Source: JBKPCD01 sp046727175
Lineage (GTDB): Bacteria; Acidobacteriota; Vicinamibacteria; Vicinamibacterales; 2-12-FULL-66-21
Length of the DNA stretch: 24,991 nt
NCBI GenBank assembly: GCA_046727175.1
Contig: JBKPCD010000045.1
Location: forward strand, 1-24,991
Direction: 5' to 3'
Numbering within the stretch: position 1 is the stretch's first letter; every line of letters begins with the position of its first letter. Both the position numbers and the translations under genes were made by a program. The notes below the pieces were generated by a model. It did not search any database, was not told the DNA's origin, and saw only the letters and a list, made by a program, of their open reading frames with translations. Shown piece by piece: positions 23,855 to 24,991 of the stretch.

Positions 23855-24003
23855 GTTGCGCTCCATCGATCCGGATACATGTGATTGGTTCGTCATTGGT
23901 GATCGACAGTCGGCCACCGCTTCGCTCGCGCTGGCCGGTGGGCTCAAACGGCTCGCGGTCAGGTTCTTCTTTACGCCAGCCAGCCGGAGAAGAGCATTTC
24001 TGG

Positions 24004-24541
24004 CTAACTCACTGCATAGGAGACAACTACGATCCCGTTCTGACTCGTCTGCGAATGTGTAAGACGTAGCTTGACCCTCGACGTATCGACGCCCTCAAAC
24101 AACCGCTTCCCCGTACCGACTACGATCGGAAAGATCGAGAATCGGAACTCCGATGAGGTGGTGCTCGATCAATGCCTGATCGAGGACGCCCGTCCCGTAC
24201 TTGATGATCCCCTTGCTTGGTGTTTGTTTGAGCCTCGCGACTTCCGCCGCCACGTCACCGTGGATCAGCGTGGCGTTCCAGGTGGCGGTCTTCAGGGTTG
24301 TAGACGGCACGAACTTTGGCAGGCTGTTGATCCGGTCGAAGTACGGATCTCCCTTGATCTGCGACGATGCGGCGGCGAATTTTTCGTACGTGGCCCGACC
24401 CAGCAGAAACGCGTCGAACTCGTTCAAATGACGGAGGGCAGTGTCTTTGTCCGCTTGGCCCCATAGCGGGAGCGCCCATCGCTCGGGCGACTCGATAGCG
24501 CCATCCAACGAAACGAACGTCGCTTCAACAAGTTTTCTCAT
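24004..24541 (-). pseudogene. RibD_C/dihydrofolate reductase-like protein, frameshifted
   Basis: From ATG 24541 (GGAG eight bases upstream) the protein reads MRKLVEATFVSLDGAIESPE, then FDAFLLGRATYEKFAA, FVPSTTLKTATWNATLI and GIIKYGTGVLDQALIEHHLI, the order of the RibD C-terminal/DHFR-like family common in soil bacteria. At about 24149-24153 the frame drifts and stops at 24095. The neighbouring frame continues with the expected ending: EFRFSIFPIVVGTGKRLFEG, then VDTSRVKLRLTHSQTSQNG and IVVVSYAVS to a TAG at 24004-24006. Either one extra base or a two-base loss (which would restore LIDEFRF) explains it and gives 179 or 180 codons. These proteins are annotated as reductases with unknown substrates and are not true folA enzymes. 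Confidence 0.87.
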
Positions 24542-24698
24542 GATGGTCACTCCGCCACAGGACCAGGCTCCGGCACCGGGTCTTCCCTTGCGGCTAGGCT
24601 CGCAAGCCCTCCACCGGAATTCGCGGGAACGCTCCTCATGCGCGCGACACGCCCCTCAAGACTGATCGACGAGGAACCGAGGATGCAACCAGGTCAAG

Positions 24699-24788
24699 TT
24701 ACGGGACCGCTGAGCGAAAAGTGTGAAAGTCCTGTTCAATTTCTGTAGTAGGGGTTCCGTGATGCACCGTTGTCGGTTCAGTGATCAC
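24699..24788 (-). CDS. Possible 29-residue peptide
   Basis: A GTG at 24788 is preceded by GAGGAGG about 5 bases upstream and opens a frame of 29 codons (MITEPTTVHHGTPTTEIEQD, then FHTFRSAVP) ending at a TAA. The ribosome site is among the best in the window. The peptide is hydrophilic with a His pair and matches no family I know. It may be a leader peptide, a remnant of a longer gene, or chance. It lies upstream of the DHFR-like gene on the same strand. Confidence 0.3.
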   Translation of the reverse strand: MITEPTTVHHGTPTTEIEQDFHTFRSAVP

Positions 24789-24843
24789 ACCAACCTCCTC
24801 GACGCTCAACGCGCGAACTGCGCGATGAGGTCGCCGGCGGCGC

Positions 24844-24863
24844 TTACGATGACTTCATCGTAA
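24844..24863. repeat. Perfect 9-bp inverted repeat
   Basis: TTACGATGA (24844-24852) and TCATCGTAA (24855-24863) form a perfect palindrome with a 2-base centre. It could be a dimeric regulator's operator or a small hairpin. It overlaps the outer, less conserved part of the dispersed repeat, and a second small hairpin (AGCAA 24866-24870 with TTGCT 24874-24878) follows directly. Confidence 0.5.
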
Positions 24864-24907
24864 CGAGCAACGCTTGCTTACGTCTTGAACGAACTGGCTA
24901 ACTTGCA
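24846..24907 (-). repeat. Dispersed repeat, copy 2
   Basis: The reverse complement matches 3991-4052: 27 of 27 bases in the core (24881-24907) and about 51 of 62 overall. It ends only 33 bases before the adapter that terminates the contig, as expected if a multi-copy element broke the assembly here. Confidence 0.8.
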
Positions 24908-24940
24908 TCCGGCGCCGCTGCGAGAGTCCTGAACACACCC

Positions 24941-24991
24941 CTGTCTCTTATACACATCTCCGAGCCCACGAGACTGAGTACAACATCTCGT
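24941..24991 (+). other. Illumina Nextera adapter and index (not genomic)
   Basis: Bases 24941-24959 are the reverse complement of the Tn5 mosaic end used in Nextera libraries (CTGTCTCTTATACACATCT). Then comes CCGAGCCCACGAGAC (24960-24974), a 10-base index (24975-24984) and ATCTCGT, the first seven bases of the P7 flow-cell sequence. The match to the known adapter layout is exact over its whole length, so biological sequence ends at 24940. Confidence 0.98.

Larger units (their letters stand above)
24542..24940. other. Gene-poor right end
   Basis: Apart from the possible small peptide (24699-24788), a perfect inverted repeat and the dispersed repeat copy, I recognise no coding sequence between the DHFR-like start and the end of genomic sequence. 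Confidence 0.5.

Noticed and set aside
24941..24991. Tn5-like mosaic end considered as a natural transposon terminus
   Set aside because: The flanking bases are the synthetic Nextera read-2 adapter, an index and P7, so it is a library artefact.

Overview
The window is GC-rich, densely coded DNA (roughly 60% GC by eye) from a free-living bacterium. The gene mix suggests a soil Acidobacteriota-like organism: a histidine kinase/OmpR-type regulator followed by a SpoIIE-type phosphatase, a large RND pump, ECF sigma factors and many small stress or accessory families. That assignment is inferred from gene content only; there is no rRNA or other taxonomic marker. I see no tRNA, CRISPR array, insertion sequence or phage gene.

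Layout. (1) 1-2966, minus strand: a signalling operon of sensor kinase, winged-helix response regulator and a SpoIIE/PP2C-like phosphatase cut by the window edge. A cluster of phased direct repeats lies in front of it. (2) 3139-3960, minus: an AraC-type regulator, divergent from (3) 4222-10927, plus: a tripartite RND efflux operon (TolC-like channel, lipoprotein-like adaptor, 1179-residue pump) followed by a DUF4287/DUF5655-like protein. (4) 11074-13981: a frameshifted AraC regulator divergent from a DUF899 thioredoxin-fold protein and a DUF2182 membrane protein. (5) 14000-18785: an arginase-family remnant, an SDR with a degenerate active site divergent from a SigG/TIGR02960-like sigma factor with a C-terminal SnoaL-like domain, a small membrane ORF, a YdeI-like protein and half of an MFS transporter. 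(6) 18763-22292: a secreted NIPSNAP + DUF1579-like fusion, a frameshifted MocR regulator with repeats in front of it, and an ECF sigma factor. (7) 22583-24541, minus: a frameshifted SDR, a VOC protein and a frameshifted RibD_C/DHFR-like protein.

Two themes stand out. First, four otherwise well-conserved genes (AraC at 11.2 kb, MocR, the second SDR and the DHFR-like gene) carry single-base or similarly small indels, and the TolC gene probably carries another in its signal-peptide region. Restoring the indels gives whole codon counts in every case. This means either consensus errors or a decaying accessory region. Second, the last 51 bases are Illumina Nextera adapter plus index, not genomic DNA, so biological sequence ends at 24940. 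Just before that end lies the second, inverted copy of a repeat (27 identical bases, about 62 aligned) whose first copy sits upstream of the AraC gene at 3960.

I did not find a convincing new defence or biosynthetic system. The items best worth following up are the repeat pair, the phased OmpR-type sites, the MocR operator repeats, the NIPSNAP/DUF1579 fusion and the SDR lacking catalytic Ser and Lys.
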